A stretch of DNA of 64,000 nt from Botrytis cinerea B05.10 (taxonomy: Eukaryota; Ascomycota; Leotiomycetes; Helotiales; Sclerotiniaceae), in contig NC_037322.1 of assembly GCF_000143535.2 (NCBI RefSeq), positions 2,046,001-2,110,000 on the forward strand, given 5' to 3'. Position numbers and translations under genes: made by a program. Shown piece after piece: positions 33,257-45,124 of this stretch. How positions within the stretch are numbered: position 1 is the first letter of the stretch; the number at the start of each line of letters is the position of its first letter. The notes under the pieces are model-generated. The model did no database searches, was not told the DNA's origin, and saw only the letters and a program-made list of their open reading frames with translations.

Positions 33257-35170
33257 ATGTTCAAATGCTCTAGGAGTCTTTCAAGAGCTTTCATCTCAAA
33301 ACCTCTACTATACAAATTTACCCCAATCCGATCCTATAACTTCTTCGCAATGACTCCATCCGCAGACCAAGGACCGGATCGCAAAAGAAAGCAACATCAA
33401 GGCGGTCGAGCTCCCAAAAGACAAAAGGCCTATAAGCCAAAGCCAGTCAAGGAGGGATCATCTGAAGAAGTTTTAATAGCAGATGTGCGAGCATTGTTCG
33501 AGGCGCAGAAAATCTCCAATGCTTCTCAGGTTCCAATTGAAAATGGAAATGCCGAGTCTGCGAACGTCGAAAATGGAGCAGGGCAAGAGGGATCAGCATC
33601 TGCTGAAACAGCACCTGTTGCGGTAGAGACTCAAGTAGAAGAAGCATTACCAGAGAGATTCACAGAGATCGAAGTCAAGGTCGTTGAGATATCATCCACT
33701 GGAGACGGACTCGCGCTTCACCCACCCACGAACAGAATATATGTTGTGCCATTCAGTGTGCCAGGGGATATCGTAAAGGCAAAAGTCATTACACATTTTC
33801 CAAGAGACAACTACTCTTTGGCAGACTTTGTTTCCGTGGTTCAACCATCCCCTCTCCGAGATGACAGTCGAGTAAACTGCAAATACTTTAGCAAATGTTC
33901 TGGGTGCCAATTCCAGATGTTAGATTATTCGGAGCAACTGAAACACAAGAAATCGATTGTCGAGAAGGCATACAAAAATTTCTCACAGCTTCCATCGGAA
34001 CTAGTCCCAGCTATTTTGGATACTATTGGAAGTCCATTACAATATGAATATCGCACAAAGCTTACTCCACATTTCGACGGACCACCAGGTTATAGAAGCA
34101 GGGCAAATAGGAGGAGTGATACCAAAGCTGCCTTTGATAAGGTTCCAGAAATTGGATTTATGCAAAAAGGAAAGCGGGCAACATTGGATATCGAGGATTG
34201 TCCAATAGGAACAGATGCAGTAAGAATGGGAATGAAGGTCGAGAGAAAGAGAGTCGCAGAAGAACTCCACAAATACCAACGAGGAGCTACAATTCTACTA
34301 CGAGAGAGCACCAAGAGAATCTACAAAGGCGATGCGGAATATCAAGAAGATATGGAAACACCCCCTAACACCATTAAAGTCACAACTCCCGAGTATACTG
34401 ATTTGAAAACTTGCATTACGGATAATAAAGGGGAATCGACGGAGTATATCGATAGTTTCCTTTTCACCAGCATTGCGGGGTCTTTCTTCCAAAACAACAA
34501 TTCCATTCTTCCCGTCTTCACCCAATATATTCGAGATCATGCTTTGCCACCTCCAGGATCCTACTCTCCAGACCTACCAAAAATCCAATACTTAATCGAT
34601 GCGTATTCCGGCTCCGGACTCTTCACCATTACACTCTCATCTCTCTTCAAATCCTCAACTGGAATAGATATCTCAGACGCTTCCATCATATCTGCTCGTC
34701 GCAACGCTGAACTCAATAAACTAGATGCATCAAGATGTAGTTTCATGGCAGCGGATGCTCCAAAACTCTTCAAACAAGTTACTTATCCTAAAGACGAAAC
34801 GGTGGTAGTCATCGATCCTCCGAGAAAAGGTTGCGATGAGAGTTTCTTGAGTCAGTTGTTGAAATTTGGACCGCGGAGAGTGGTTTATGTTAGTTGTAAT
34901 GTTCATACGCAAGCGAGAGATGTGGGGGTATTGGTTAATGGAAGCGAGGAGGGAGTTAGATATGAGATTGAGAGTTTGAGAGGTTTCGACTTTTTCCCAC
35001 AGACGGGACATGTGGAGGGGGTGGCGGTGCTCAGCAGAGTTGATGGGGAAGTCAAGGGAGGAGATGCGGAGATGGTTGACGGCAAAGAGGAAGTGGCTAA
35101 AGAAGAACCGACTGAACCCGAACCAGCCAAGGAAGAACCGGTTTTGAATGAGATTAAGATGTCAGAATAG
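33257..35170 (+). CDS. trm2: tRNA (uracil-54-C5)-methyltransferase, Trm2-like
   Basis: Makes ribothymidine-54 in the tRNA T-loop using S-adenosylmethionine. Single exon, 637 aa. An N-terminus rich in Arg/Ser/Phe with no acidic residues (MFKCSRSLSRAFISKPLLYK) looks like a mitochondrial presequence; an in-frame ATG at 33350 would remove it. A Lys/Arg-rich segment follows (DRKRKQHQGG, AKR-type basics), possibly nuclear. The TRAM domain is at about 134-205. Cysteines C208, C214, C217 and C315 fit the Fe-S or structural cluster of this family. Methyltransferase motifs: DAYSGSGLF from D448, IDPPRKGC from about 519, catalytic nucleophile C547 in VSCN, and general base E587 in HVEGVAVL. A Glu/Lys-rich tail follows. 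All catalytic residues are present. Confidence 0.94.
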   Translation: MFKCSRSLSRAFISKPLLYKFTPIRSYNFFAMTPSADQGPDRKRKQHQGGRAPKRQKAYKPKPVKEGSSEEVLIADVRALFEAQKISNASQVPIENGNAESANVENGAGQEGSASAETAPVAVETQVEEALPERFTEIEVKVVEISSTGDGLALHPPTNRIYVVPFSVPGDIVKAKVITHFPRDNYSLADFVSVVQPSPLRDDSRVNCKYFSKCSGCQFQMLDYSEQLKHKKSIVEKAYKNFSQLPSELVPAILDTIGSPLQYEYRTKLTPHFDGPPGYRSRANRRSDTKAAFDKVPEIGFMQKGKRATLDIEDCPIGTDAVRMGMKVERKRVAEELHKYQRGATILLRESTKRIYKGDAEYQEDMETPPNTIKVTTPEYTDLKTCITDNKGESTEYIDSFLFTSIAGSFFQNNNSILPVFTQYIRDHALPPPGSYSPDLPKIQYLIDAYSGSGLFTITLSSLFKSSTGIDISDASIISARRNAELNKLDASRCSFMAADAPKLFKQVTYPKDETVVVIDPPRKGCDESFLSQLLKFGPRRVVYVSCNVHTQARDVGVLVNGSEEGVRYEIESLRGFDFFPQTGHVEGVAVLSRVDGEVKGGDAEMVDGKEEVAKEEPTEPEPAKEEPVLNEIKMSE

Positions 35171-38100
35171 AAATCGGGTTCCCTAAATGGGACTTTCTGC
35201 CTATACCCTTGCAAGGCTGGCTAGATCTTGATATTCGACTTGGTTTTCAAAGCATACTATCAGCCAATCAAAATATTCCTAGATATTTATTTACTTCCCT
35301 GCTTGATTTCCTACTTTTCTGCCCGCCCAGCTGCTCAAATAGCCTCCTTCCAAATCCATATTCTTCAATATATGTTTCTAATCTCCCCGCATATATTGTG
35401 GAAACTCCACTCCACTCCGCCTCCACTCTGGCAATACTTCGTTACATCTACCTAACTTCAGCCGATAGGAGGAATAATTTTTGTCTCCTTTATCTCATCT
35501 CATCTCGTGTTGGATTTATGAAAAAAATTCAAATTTGTGGGATCGTGGGATTGCGAGATCTTGGATTGTTACATTGAGTGCATGGTCTGCTGAGTGGTGG
35601 AGAGAGGGAGGAGGTGAGGGGCGAGGGGAAAATACAGGATTTCATGGAGTATATGCATGCTCAAGGAATTGAGCTCGGGAGTTATCGTAACGGCGATGCG
35701 TATGTGTCTTCTGCGTAGTGATGTGCTTGAGAGTGTGGATATGAGGATAAGAGAGAGAGAGGTGGGTTTAGGACGGATTAGACGTCAAAGTTAGGATGGA
35801 GTGGGGAGGATAGGAATTTAAATGGAAAGTAGAGATCAGAGATTGGAAGTTGGGGGTTTCTCGTTGGGTTGGCGCGGATTGATATTCGGAAGTTGAAAGT
35901 TGGTAATGCAATGTGGATTTGGAGATCGGTTGATATATGTATTTCGACAGCATCAGCTAGTCCAATGATTCGTTGGAGGCACTCCCAGAAATATATTCAT
36001 TACAGCCATCTATTTTTTTTGGGCAATTCGAATCCTAGGTTGTTTCAATTGAATAAAAAGGCAAAGATGCAAAAGTGGAATGAGGAATGAAGAATGAAGA
36101 ATGAAGAGGAACTGGAGGGGTCATATCTGGAAACACGTGGAGTGAAAGATGAGAGGTAGGAAATATTTGAATTCATAAATGATGATTAATTTGCTAGAAT
36201 AGAATCTAGGACTCCTTTTCCGTGCGTGGGTATGAGTATAGGTGCCTATTGTATGGTAATACGAAATCAAAGTTGAAGGACTGACTGGATTACAATCCGA
36301 GTGATAGAGGAACTAAAATCCAATCCAATATGTCATCCAAATCTTTCCCTCCTTTCCGTCATTCAACCTCGTCAAAACCCTTCCCTTAAACCCTAGCCCT
36401 CTACCCCCCTTACTCAACATCGTGATACTATTTCAAAATCACACATTCACTTACTCATCAATCCCATTGCCATCATCCAGCATAAACCTCCCAGTCTAAT
36501 TTCAAGCCCCGACCCCAAATCCTATACCCCCCCTGAAACACGTTTTCTGCCATTCTGCCATTCTGCCACATTCTAATATTCTCCAACCTACTTATTACCC
36601 CAGTACATCCTCGTCTCGCACAAATGCACACACACAACCCGACATGCAATGCAGACATGCAAAAGCAATGCATTGCGCACGTCCTCCTTTCTGCTTCCTT
36701 CTATCCTTTTCCTCCCGCTGTATAGATGAATGGATAAGCATATTACCTACTATATATATATACTATATAATATGTATTATGCATACCGTAAAACGCAACG
36801 CCGTGCTCTACAAGTCGCGAGCCACGAAACGTACGGGCAGAAAGGAAAGATGCTCATGTAGCATAGTATGTACACACAGTACTCGTAAACTCGTAGCCTC
36901 GTGGTACCAGCTTGCAATATTTGGCGTTCAGAGTCGTAGGATTTACCCGTATACGGAAAGTATATATGTAGATAGATGGTTATTTGACGGGTGAGTGCTC
37001 GTGGGACTCGCTCGGAGGGGATACTTGCTGTGCTCTGTGCTTACCTGGTGACTTGAATACAAATGCGAATGCGCGGTGCATGCAGGACGCGGTGAGGTAG
37101 TGGAGCAGTGGAGTGGAGGAATTTGTGTATACAAGAGAGAGAGAGAGAGAGAGAGAAAGGGAATGCAGTGTAGATCCAGAAATATCCGGTTGTAACCTTT
37201 TTCATGCCATGATTTAATTCTGGAGGGTGCGGATGAAAACGATGGGGAGGAAGATCATTGTGAGCATGGCGATCATAATGGGGATGGTGCGAATTGATCA
37301 CTGGATGGCAGCTTGGCTCTTTTTAGGGGAAATTGGATCAGCTACAATGAATGGCTTCTGGATGTGGAACTGGAAGATCTTTGGAGGGCTAGAAGTCGTG
37401 TACTCGTTCCTTCGATGGTGATCATTGTTGTATTGAGTCATGAATTTTGATGACAGCTATGGAAAAAAGGGAAGACCTGATATTTTAACTAACATCGCAT
37501 GCGCTGGATTTCGAAATTTGCAATAGAATGTAGTGTATAATTCAGAGTCTTGGGCACCAGTCTTACCTCCTAGCTTTCCCTTGCCTACCAACCACCCATC
37601 AATACACTCAGCTCAGCATGCAAGCTATCTCACATGTACCTCTCCCATCCTCTGCACCCAAAGATCCACACTCTGGCGCTTTCTCAGAATCCGCAAAACA
37701 GCATAGCCCCTCACCTTGTGAAATGCCTCTTCATCTATTACGTCTCCAACAGCAACTTTAGGAGCTTTCAAACTCTCGGGACAATGATCATGTATGTACT
37801 TTAACGTACATTACAAACTCCGAAATAAGTACCTATGACATGTGCATATTCCCATATCGCCTAAACATATGTATGTATTATGTACTCTTACGCGGGAAGA
37901 ATTGGCACACGACATTCCTCCCAAGTAACTAAAACTAAGGTTAAAGTTACCTCTCCGAATGGTTCGCATCCATGGTGAAACATAGATGTACGAAGGGCCT
38001 AGTTCCTGCACTCAAGGTATCCACACTGTGGATCACTGGTACTCTACATAATTCTATGGTCTACAATACTAGCAGCTTGGCTCGAGAACACACCTACATA

Positions 38101-41100
38101 CATACATACATGCTCGAGCTTCAACTTCCAAGGACTTGATATGAATATGCAAAGAAGAAAATTTTTCGCCTGCCTGCCCGCTCCTGCTGGGTCCCATATC
38201 GTCAACTTCGAGAAGCATGTGGAGATTGGGTAGTTCGCTCGAACAGCAGAGGGGTTGTTTTGATAAATTTGTGCAAGCTTAGAAAGTGGTCGGTACATTG
38301 TGGAGTTGCTTGGAGGGGCAGCGCGTGATACTGTACATATATTGTACATATACCTCTAAGACTCGAGAGTGGATAACAACTTTGTAGCTCACACCCGCGG
38401 GAATAATGTATAAGCTGGTACTGGAAGGTAGCTACGACATGATACATGCCCCTCATTCCTCTCACCAAACGGCAGAAAAAAATTAAAAATTCCATTCAAA
38501 GTAGTGAGAAGGATGATAGATTAGTGGGATGAAAGGTTGGATGTACAACATATCTTGCAGTAGTTCCAAAAGCTTACTTTTCAAAACACACTACTTATGT
38601 AGAGAAGCCCAACGCGGCTCAATTTTGCCCAGTCTACTTGGATTTTTGAATGAGAGAGCTTGTGTCTTTATTATTTTCCTTGGTATCTTGACAATGGAAG
38701 CGCATGAACGAAGTACTACTCATGTTATGAACACTTTTGAATAATACTTTGCTGCAGGTTCTATGTATGAAGGGTCGAGACTAAGAAATTTCGTCCGAAC
38801 AATTTGAAAATATGAGGTTGGGGAGGAAGGAACCAGGGAGGGAAGAGTGGAGTAGAGGGGTAAAAAAAGTCGACTTTGCAATTCAATTTATTATATTGGT
38901 ACAACATATTAAATTATTTATACACCACAGGAATCAAATTTCGCTCATTCAACTATTATACTCAAAATAGATTGCTGTGATTTGTGGGTTAGGGTTTGAG
39001 TAGATGATGGGTGGTTTCGCTACATTACGCCTGTTGAGCTACAACATTTGCGAACTCTCTCTCGGCGAGTATAGTTGAGGCGATTAGATAGATATCTTTT
39101 GATTTGAAATTGAAGATGGGTTTGAAATTGCCTCAAGCCTCAACATTACAAACCCAACCCAGACGTTGTGATTTTGTGGTAATCACATACGTTGATGTTG
39201 TGGGAGTCAGCTTAACTCGCCGACGTTGACGAATTCACGTCTGACGAAACAAATTCATCCGTTGTGTTGTGTGATGTGAATGTGAGTCATTAGTTGTCGT
39301 TACAGTCTGTAGGTTGTTAAGCTTAGCCACACGGGATTTGGTTGATGGAGGTGTGCTAGATGTGCCACCTCAGAGATGATAGGTGAAGATGTCACAAGTA
39401 TCATAATAGTATTGGATATTGAGGGCTGGTGATGGTGATGAGATGAGATGACGATAGTTGTACAGCCCCCATTTGCCTCACCTGGGCAATCTTGAGACGG
39501 AGTGGAATAGACGCTCCGGAATTGGTGTGATGACAACTGGGGAATTTGGGGATTCTAATTCGAACTTTGGAAACCTATCAATGTGATAGCGACAGTACAA
39601 CAACGTACTATTCGTGATCCCAAGCGGGCGATGCGACCGTGATGAAGTCCAATATGTGATAGGGCTTCAGATAAGATGAGATGAGATCCAACCATGCGGA
39701 CCAATCATTTCATTCACACATTCCCATGGATCACCCACCCTAAAACTCCCTATCACATCGAAACCGCTCACTCATCTCGTACATGCTAGACTCTCACCTA
39801 TCCCATCGATATGTAATATGCAACCCCGGAATATCTACTCGGCACATCGTCGACGAATAAGAAAATTTGACATCTCAAACTCCTACCGTTCATGGCATAC
39901 ACACATACGAATGTTGCAAATAATCCCAAGGCTTTGCTTCACCGTCTCTTGCCCCGAAATTGACTCAGCATCAAGTTAACAACGTTGCATTTGATTCTTG
40001 GGCGCTGATGACTTTGCACAGCAGCAATCGTACTGGGGACAATTCTCGTAAAAGCCATGAATGCGATTTGCTGATGGATGAAATTGACGATGGCTGTTAT
40101 TAGTTTACTAGGCAGAACTTTAATGTGTTGTAATTTCCTCCTATTTCTGTCTTCCAGCTCGCCAGCTCGCCAGCTCGCCAGCTCGTCGCAAAGGAGCAGG
40201 AGGCATTCATCTTCGGGAGCATTTCGGTGTTGTAATGCAAGATTTTGAGTTTTTTTTGAGTTTTTTTCTTACATTACAAGCTTGGAAAAGTTGGAAGGAT
40301 TCGATAGGGAAGACCTGAGTTTTATCGCGGGTTTCTTGTTCGGGGGGTTTCTTTGCGAAATGTCTTAGTTTTCTTAGTTTGAAAAGTTGGAAATTCGTTC
40401 TAGAAGAAGTGGATGGACTGGATGGCATGGATGAAGCGGAGAAATGTGGGTTGTGTTGAGCTGACTCGAGCTGATAAATCCTTATCCGTTTCTTATCCGT
40501 GTTTCTTCTCCATCTCCTTCGCTTCCTAACCTCTTATCGTCCGTATCCTCATCATCCTCGTTATCCTTCCTATCCTTCCTGTCCTTGCTTCCCGTCATTG
40601 GCGCGGGAGATCACATTCACATCATCGGGAATACCTAGGCAAGATCTCCTTACATAACACACGTTAGCACATATGTGTTTCCATTGGTGGGTGATGTGAC
40701 TTGAACTCGGGCTTTCTCAGGACTCGTGAATAGAGAAATGAAACAAATATTCTCGAGTCTCGAGGTCAAAGATTATCACAAGATCTACCTTGATGTGGTT
40801 GATCTGTTCTGGCCCCGCGATATACGGGGTAGATATGGGGGAACACGCCTTGAGCGAATCTGAAACGACATATTCAAAAGCATGTGTTGTTTTCTTTTGA
40901 TTCAGCCAGCAGACCTCTGCGCATATCAAACCAAGCTTACTGTACATAGCTACATACTATTTCTTGATCCGACCGTTTTGTGACTAATGTGCGTATGGAC
41001 CCTTAAAAACTTTTAGATCAAAATCAGGAAATGCACCACGGAACGAGAAGAAAATCTAATCCCTTAAACCTGACAATTACCCGAGAAGCGTCCGACGAGG

Positions 41101-43956
41101 CAAAACTTGAAATCAAGATCTGTGTATCAAGAATATTTGACACTGTCAAAGTAAGTTATATTTGCGAGAATACGAGTCATATTCAAAACATAGCAAAAGG
41201 GAAAAAAAAAGGAAAAAAAGAAAAAGAAGACGCTCGTTCGCACTCGTCAAAGTACATACCCGTAACCGGTCGGACCGTTCAATTTGCGGAGGCGAGGCAC
41301 CGAACACCCTACGGTATCTGACATATGTATGATGAAAGAGACGAAACGAGTATGTTGAGGAGTTGAGACGGGAACCCGGGTGATAAATAAGCATGGGAAA
41401 GTGCAGGAAGTATAATGAATGCGAAGCTTACCGGCTTCATTTACCTTCTTTCCGCCTTGAGTTGAGATTTCGTGCTGAAAGCGTTGACGACATCCATGCT
41501 TTGAGTTGTATTTTGAGTCTTGACAGTTCTTGACTGATCTTAACCTAAGTCAGCTGGAAAGAGATTCTCCGGCACTGAACTGTCACGTCAAATGTCGAAC
41601 TCTAAGACCCTGAAAACTCAAGATCAACGAAAACAGTCGTCTATCAATACATATCAACACTATCAATACTCGAATACTAAAGCGGAAGGCTGGCGGATCG
41701 AAACCGCAGATTCGAGAAATAAGGTTACAGAAAAGATACGAAATAGGAATTTGTGAACGGTAATCAAAGTTTTATGCAAGGTAGATCAATGAAGAACAGA
41801 GCGGTGAAAGACGTTGCTTGACGCGAGCAAGACGAATAGAGCACTTCCGATAGGTCGTACTCTTTGGCGTGGGGTAGCTACGCTGAAATGCTTCACCGTG
41901 TTACCTCTGAACTGTTGACCGAATGGAGATGAACTAATCTAGGCAAATTATTCACTTTTGTTCCGGTAGGAGGATTTGGCGGTCAGGTCAATTAAATTTT
42001 TGAAGTAAGACCAAAAGAGTTATCACCGATCGGGCTATATATTCTTGTCTAGGCGATACGTGATGAAAATATTCATGATGAAGGGGTACTTCTGAGAAGC
42101 GAGAATGGTTGGTGGATATATCTGTGCTCTCAACATAAAGGCCCCGTTGAGTACTACCGTTACCATGAGAATAAGTACTCTTACAGTTTAGTCCGTAACA
42201 TGAATAAGGAAAAATTTAAAATGTTTCAAACTTTCAATTATTACTCCGTGATTTTAGTTTAGGCTTCTCGTTGCCCAAACTCATGGCCAAAGTTCTAGTC
42301 CTCATCCATTTGGCCTTTTCCCTTGCTCTTTTTTCTTTTGGCATAGGCATGGTAAAGAGAATGCCCATGAAATGCCCCATAGTGCCCACCAAAAGGCCCT
42401 TTCTTGAAGTTTCTTCCTTCATACGCCCCGCGCACATGCTTCCTTCCATCGAGTTTCTAGTTCGTGATCTGTGATCAGTAGCCATAATTATCAAAATAAT
42501 CTTATACACCTGGTAAGGCGAACCGAATATGTGTGCGCACCAACGAAACCGGCAAAATTATGGATATAATGCTTAAGGCTAAATCTAATTCCCCATTGCA
42601 TATCTCCCCGTCCCCGTCTGCCATGTCCATGAATTGTCAGAGTCAGTAATCCAGCCCAGTCGTGCCCCGTTCATCCATCGTTTCTCAGTCACCGCCTTGA
42701 AAACTCTTATTTTCAGACGGGAAGAATACATGACACTGACGGACTAAACAGGTAATCTCCTTGTTTGTTGCAACGTGTTTCTGCCTTCCGGAATTACTAA
42801 AAGCCACAGATCCATTTTGCCCCTACACCGCGCGTGGGGAACTAGGTTTCTTCCAATTTTTCTCCATGTCGCAAGAAATATGCGTAATTGTTGTAAAAAG
42901 TAAACAAGGATAAGAAATGAAAACATGGCAGCCCACCGCTCCCCAAATGCAAGTAAAATGTTCGTTCGCGACTCAGGCCTGCTTCCGGGCGGGGTCTATC
43001 ATATATGATTCATTCCAAAGGACGTACATATTTTTTTTTCGTGTTTGACTACATATTATATATTATATGGTAACGCTACGCTGTACTTTGGTACCTACAT
43101 ATAATTATTATTATTTTCGACATATCCCAACGCATGCACCACAGCACAACGGAAAGGAATAAAGCAAACCTACCTGAACTAAATCCTGCATACACAACAA
43201 AAAAACAAAACGAACAAACAAAATTAGATATTAATATAACAACGGGATTCTCGTTTCATCCATCATCATCATCATTCTCGAGTCCAGATCCAAAAAGTTA
43301 TATTACTTGCTGATATCCGCCTCCCTCCAACCAACTATTTTCAGAATAGAAACTTCCACACCTCCACTACCAACAATAACAACTACTTACTCATTCTGAC
43401 CTCATCAAATCCCATATCGTTACATCCAAATCTCACTCATCATCCCTCGATTGCTATCTATTACCACGTTTACCACCCTCAAGGCTATTTCTCCAGACCC
43501 CGAGATACTCCGGACTATATTTATATATAAGCGGAGTTTGCCCGTTTGATCCATCATCCCTTCTTATAAATACTGGGGCTGAGTAAACTACCGAGCTGGC
43601 GAACCTCTTCACGACTTTGACATCCATTATCGCATATCGATACGGTACTTTGCAGGGCTGACGCTAGACTTATCGTTACACTTCCAAAACGAGTCATTGC
43701 ACACCAACAGTGTAACTCGATACCGAGATTCCTTTGGTGCAAATTACGAACGGGCTTTCAGGTGCTTAGGCTCCGAACTGACTCGGTCTGAGAATTTCTA
43801 AGGAATATTTCCGTGTGGAATACTTAGAGTGATTCATATTTATATCTGGAAACGACCCCGGATTTTTGGATACTTCAGTCACAACTCTGAAACGATAAAG
43901 TTATTCAAATACATACAACTATACGAATACATATATACAAACACAAACAATTCAAA
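35171..43956. other. Long gene-poor region (8.8 kb)
   Basis: No supported protein gene. Open frames are short, often paired on both strands, and without domains. Simple repeats: TA-rich near 36755-36775, (GA)n near 37134-37156, cataca repeats near 38096-38110, the 8-bp array at 40154-40185, an A/G run near 41200-41230 and ATC repeats near 43258-43275. A minus-strand segment at 42240-42480 has two open frames (see findings). The last kilobase is probably promoter and leader of the 167-aa gene. Non-coding transcripts are possible but cannot be seen from sequence alone. Confidence 0.5.
40154..40185 (+). repeat. 8-bp tandem repeat (ccagctcg), four copies
   Basis: Four perfect head-to-tail copies of ccagctcg, GC-rich in an AT-rich surrounding. 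Each unit holds an AGCT palindrome, so the array could form small hairpins. No gene is attached. Confidence 0.9.
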
Positions 43957-44460
43957 ATGTATTTCTCATACACACCATCTCCACCCTCAACCAGCTACAG
44001 CACCTCACCCGCAATGGAAATCCCTTCCTCCTCCAGCTCGCGTCCACAATCTCCTTCATGTGCCTACCCTTCCTGGCCTCGACGTTCCTCCATGAACTCC
44101 AACGATTCCATCGATGCCCAAACCCAAAACTACTCATACACCTCCTCTGCATTCTCCGACGAAGAACTCTCATGTGGTCTCTACACTCCTGTCTTTGAAG
44201 AAGAAGATTGTTCACCACTCGCCACACCCAATGTTCGTTCTCCATCTGGATCGATGTGCGAACCTCAATACGTAGTTGTCGACAACGCAGCACTCATGAG
44301 AGAGTTGGTCGCGCAACACGCTGCTGAGAAGGCAAAGAAGAGGGAAAAGGCAGCTGAGAAGAGCAAGAAGAAGCATGGATCTTCTTCCAGAAAGTCAAGA
44401 CACAGCTCTGGTGCACACTCGAGCAAACACATGACACCCATCTCTGAGATCGGTGAATGA
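43957..44460 (+). CDS. Ser-rich fungal protein with Lys-rich C-terminal helix, function unknown
   Basis: Single exon, 167 aa, start context tcaaaATG. The N-terminal 60 residues are Ser/Pro/Tyr-rich (MYFSYTPSPPSTSYS). A central acidic segment reads SAFSDEELSCGLYTPVFEEE. A hydrophobic-to-helical part follows (YVVVDNAALMRELVAQHAAE) and then a strongly basic, charged helix (KAKKREKAAEKSKKK) and a Ser/His-rich tail ending in PISEIGE. There is no signal peptide or membrane helix. It resembles small conserved ascomycete proteins of unknown function, and I recognise no domain. The codon pattern is clean, with frequent C-ending codons suggesting good expression, and it stands alone in a 16-kb gene-poor stretch with large flanks on both sides. 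Confidence 0.8.
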   Translation: MYFSYTPSPPSTSYSTSPAMEIPSSSSSRPQSPSCAYPSWPRRSSMNSNDSIDAQTQNYSYTSSAFSDEELSCGLYTPVFEEEDCSPLATPNVRSPSGSMCEPQYVVVDNAALMRELVAQHAAEKAKKREKAAEKSKKKHGSSSRKSRHSSGAHSSKHMTPISEIGE

Positions 44461-44566
44461 AAGACTAGCTGAGATATGTTCTTAGGATAGGATCTCTTTT
44501 TTGGTAAGTTCCCTATATACCAGCCCTCAAGAGTTTGGAATACAGTAACTAATTGTTATGAATAGA

Positions 44567-45124
44567 TCAAAATACTTTATACCCAATAGATAGATACACT
44601 AGATAGATATCATCGTTTTCAACAGGCGACTTCGAAACGAACGGATTATAGAAGGAACTATAGAGGCAGCTCCATGACATCACCACCGAGTTACAACCTG
44701 CGCACCGCTCATCTCGCCAATTCAAACGATTATCGAGATTCGGATGCAATGGAGGTTGGATAGGGGATAGAATGGAATGGAATGCGATACCCTGATGGGC
44801 TGTCGCTTGGAATATGGCAAACATGGATGGATAGGATTGGACAGGGCATCTCTTCACTGGGAAGATCGATGATGGGACATGGGACCGGGCATACAGCGAC
44901 GATGGTGAAATCAGGCACCTCAAGCATGCATTGGATGTGCTCGTGAAACAGACATGGCATAGGATGGATTGTGATTTTGGGACGGCATTTGTGTACATTC
45001 TTGGAATGATATGGGACACATGGATTTGGTGGATTTCTTTTGTTTCTTGATGATTGACGATTGATGATGAATATACCCCAGGGAAAGTCGAAGCACAGGA
45101 TAGGAGGAACAAGTCGTTAAGCAT
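44567..45124 (-). CDS. Doubtful ORF, possible small cysteine-containing protein
   Basis: 185 codons from an ATG, on the strand opposite the 167-aa gene and starting 664 bp beyond its stop. The N-terminus (MLNDLFLLSCASTFPGVYSS) has a short hydrophobic run that might serve as a signal sequence. About nine cysteines are present, with CHVC, CLRC and CAGC pairs. The rest is Ser/Pro/His-rich without a domain. It may equally be an open frame in the 3' UTR region of the neighbour, and I see no splice support. Confidence 0.2.
   Translation of the reverse strand: MLNDLFLLSCASTFPGVYSSSIVNHQETKEIHQIHVSHIIPRMYTNAVPKSQSILCHVCFTSTSNACLRCLISPSSLYARSHVPSSIFPVKRCPVQSYPSMFAIFQATAHQGIAFHSILSPIQPPLHPNLDNRLNWRDERCAGCNSVVMSWSCLYSSFYNPFVSKSPVENDDIYLVYLSIGYKVF

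Noticed and set aside
36025..36040. ttcgaatcc, resembling a tRNA B box
   Set aside because: The flanking GG is missing and no cloverleaf stems or A box could be found upstream.
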